Source: an uncultured Oribacterium sp. (lineage in GTDB: Bacteria; Bacillota; Clostridia; Lachnospirales; Lachnospiraceae). From it: a stretch of 64,000 bases of DNA. The notes under the pieces were generated by a model. That model saw nothing but the letters and a program-made list of their open reading frames with translations, had not been told where the DNA came from and ran no database searches. The stretch covers positions 1-64,000 of the forward strand of contig CAKQPT010000014.1 of assembly GCA_934270345.1 (NCBI GenBank). The letters are read 5' to 3'. Positions 63,883 to 64,000 of this stretch are shown here, piece after piece. Numbering within the stretch: the stretch's first letter is position 1; the number at the start of each line of letters is the position of its first letter. A program made the translations under genes and the position numbers.

Positions 63883-64000
63883 TTGAGTTTGTGGCTATGA
63901 ATCGTAAAGTAAATATCGGCTTGGAACCAGGGCTGTATAATTTTTATTCGGATTCTGCTACAGGAAAAACCCTGCTTGTAAAAATGGTGAAATCCATCGG
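63879..64000 (+). CDS. Partial P-loop protein, cut by the window end
   Basis: The first 40 residues are present: an N-terminal strand MIEFVAMNRKVNIGLEPGLYNFY and then SDSATGKTLL, a Walker A loop near 24-31 followed by a helix. This is the start of an NTPase with the P loop close to the N terminus, as in ATPases that act with a small partner. It overlaps the preceding gene by 4 bases. The rest lies outside the window. Confidence 0.6.
   Translation, partial: MIEFVAMNRKVNIGLEPGLYNFYSDSATGKTLLVKMVKSI

Overview
The window looks like a chromosomal segment of an anaerobic Clostridia bacterium, most probably Lachnospiraceae; the genus cannot be fixed from sequence alone. The signs are the 3' end of a 23S rRNA gene, an Rnf complex ordered C-D-G-E-A-B, the anaerobic oxygen-defence proteins (rubrerythrin, superoxide reductase, ferredoxin-thioredoxin reductase), a clostridial-type one-piece PurL, GC-rich third codon positions and strong AGGAGG-type ribosome binding sites. 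Almost every gene is on the + strand.

Layout. 1-490: end of a 23S rRNA gene and three tRNAs (Asn, Thr, Met) with two terminators. 490-2854: htpG behind a sigma-A promoter overlapped by a CIRCE-like HrcA operator. 2858-3108: a probable small structured RNA with its own promoter and terminator (6S-like candidate). 3224-14058: a purine operon purE-F-M-O-V-N-D-L making IMP, with the two PurH activities on separate proteins. 14188-20127: an Amt-PII fusion, a flavinylated repeat protein, and an ECF sigma / anti-sigma / DUF4349 lipoprotein operon. 20136-22362: glmS behind a glmS ribozyme. 22622-35326: the Rnf complex followed by a V/A-type ATPase of the E-DUF2764-A-B-D-I-K type. 35564-43316: an LCP wall protein, two minus-strand tRNAs, a DUF134/NifX-like protein, a redox-defence group, a membrane GNAT fusion and the flavin transferase ApbE. 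43488-61211: housekeeping genes (tRNA-Gln, mscL, a CDF transporter, a thioesterase, cvfB, msmK, a CdaR-like regulator, ftsEX with an M23 hydrolase, ispF, a lipid kinase, htrA, cysS-mrnC-rlmB, aroE). From about 61400 the character changes: after an atypical tRNA-Thr(GGT) the DNA becomes AT-rich and holds a hipB antitoxin gene with four operator palindromes, a broken hipA, degraded fragments and an unknown two-gene unit cut by the window end. This is probably the edge of a mobile or defence island.

The genes connect in several ways. Rnf couples ferredoxin oxidation by NAD+ to an ion gradient, and the neighbouring rotary ATPase, whose c subunit carries a sodium-type Gln/Glu signature, can use or build the same gradient. 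ApbE would attach FMN to RnfD, RnfG and the repeat protein. The Amt-PII fusion and glmS supply and use nitrogen alongside the glutamine-consuming purine operon. The FTR-thioredoxin pair, rubrerythrin and superoxide reductase would handle oxygen exposure.

I found no CRISPR array, complete insertion sequence, replication origin or 5S rRNA gene. The best leads for something less described are the structured RNA before purE, the Amt-PII fusion, the nested start in the DUF134/NifX gene, the 138-bp repeats in the flavoprotein, a two-copy palindromic element, and the tRNA-flanked hipBA region.
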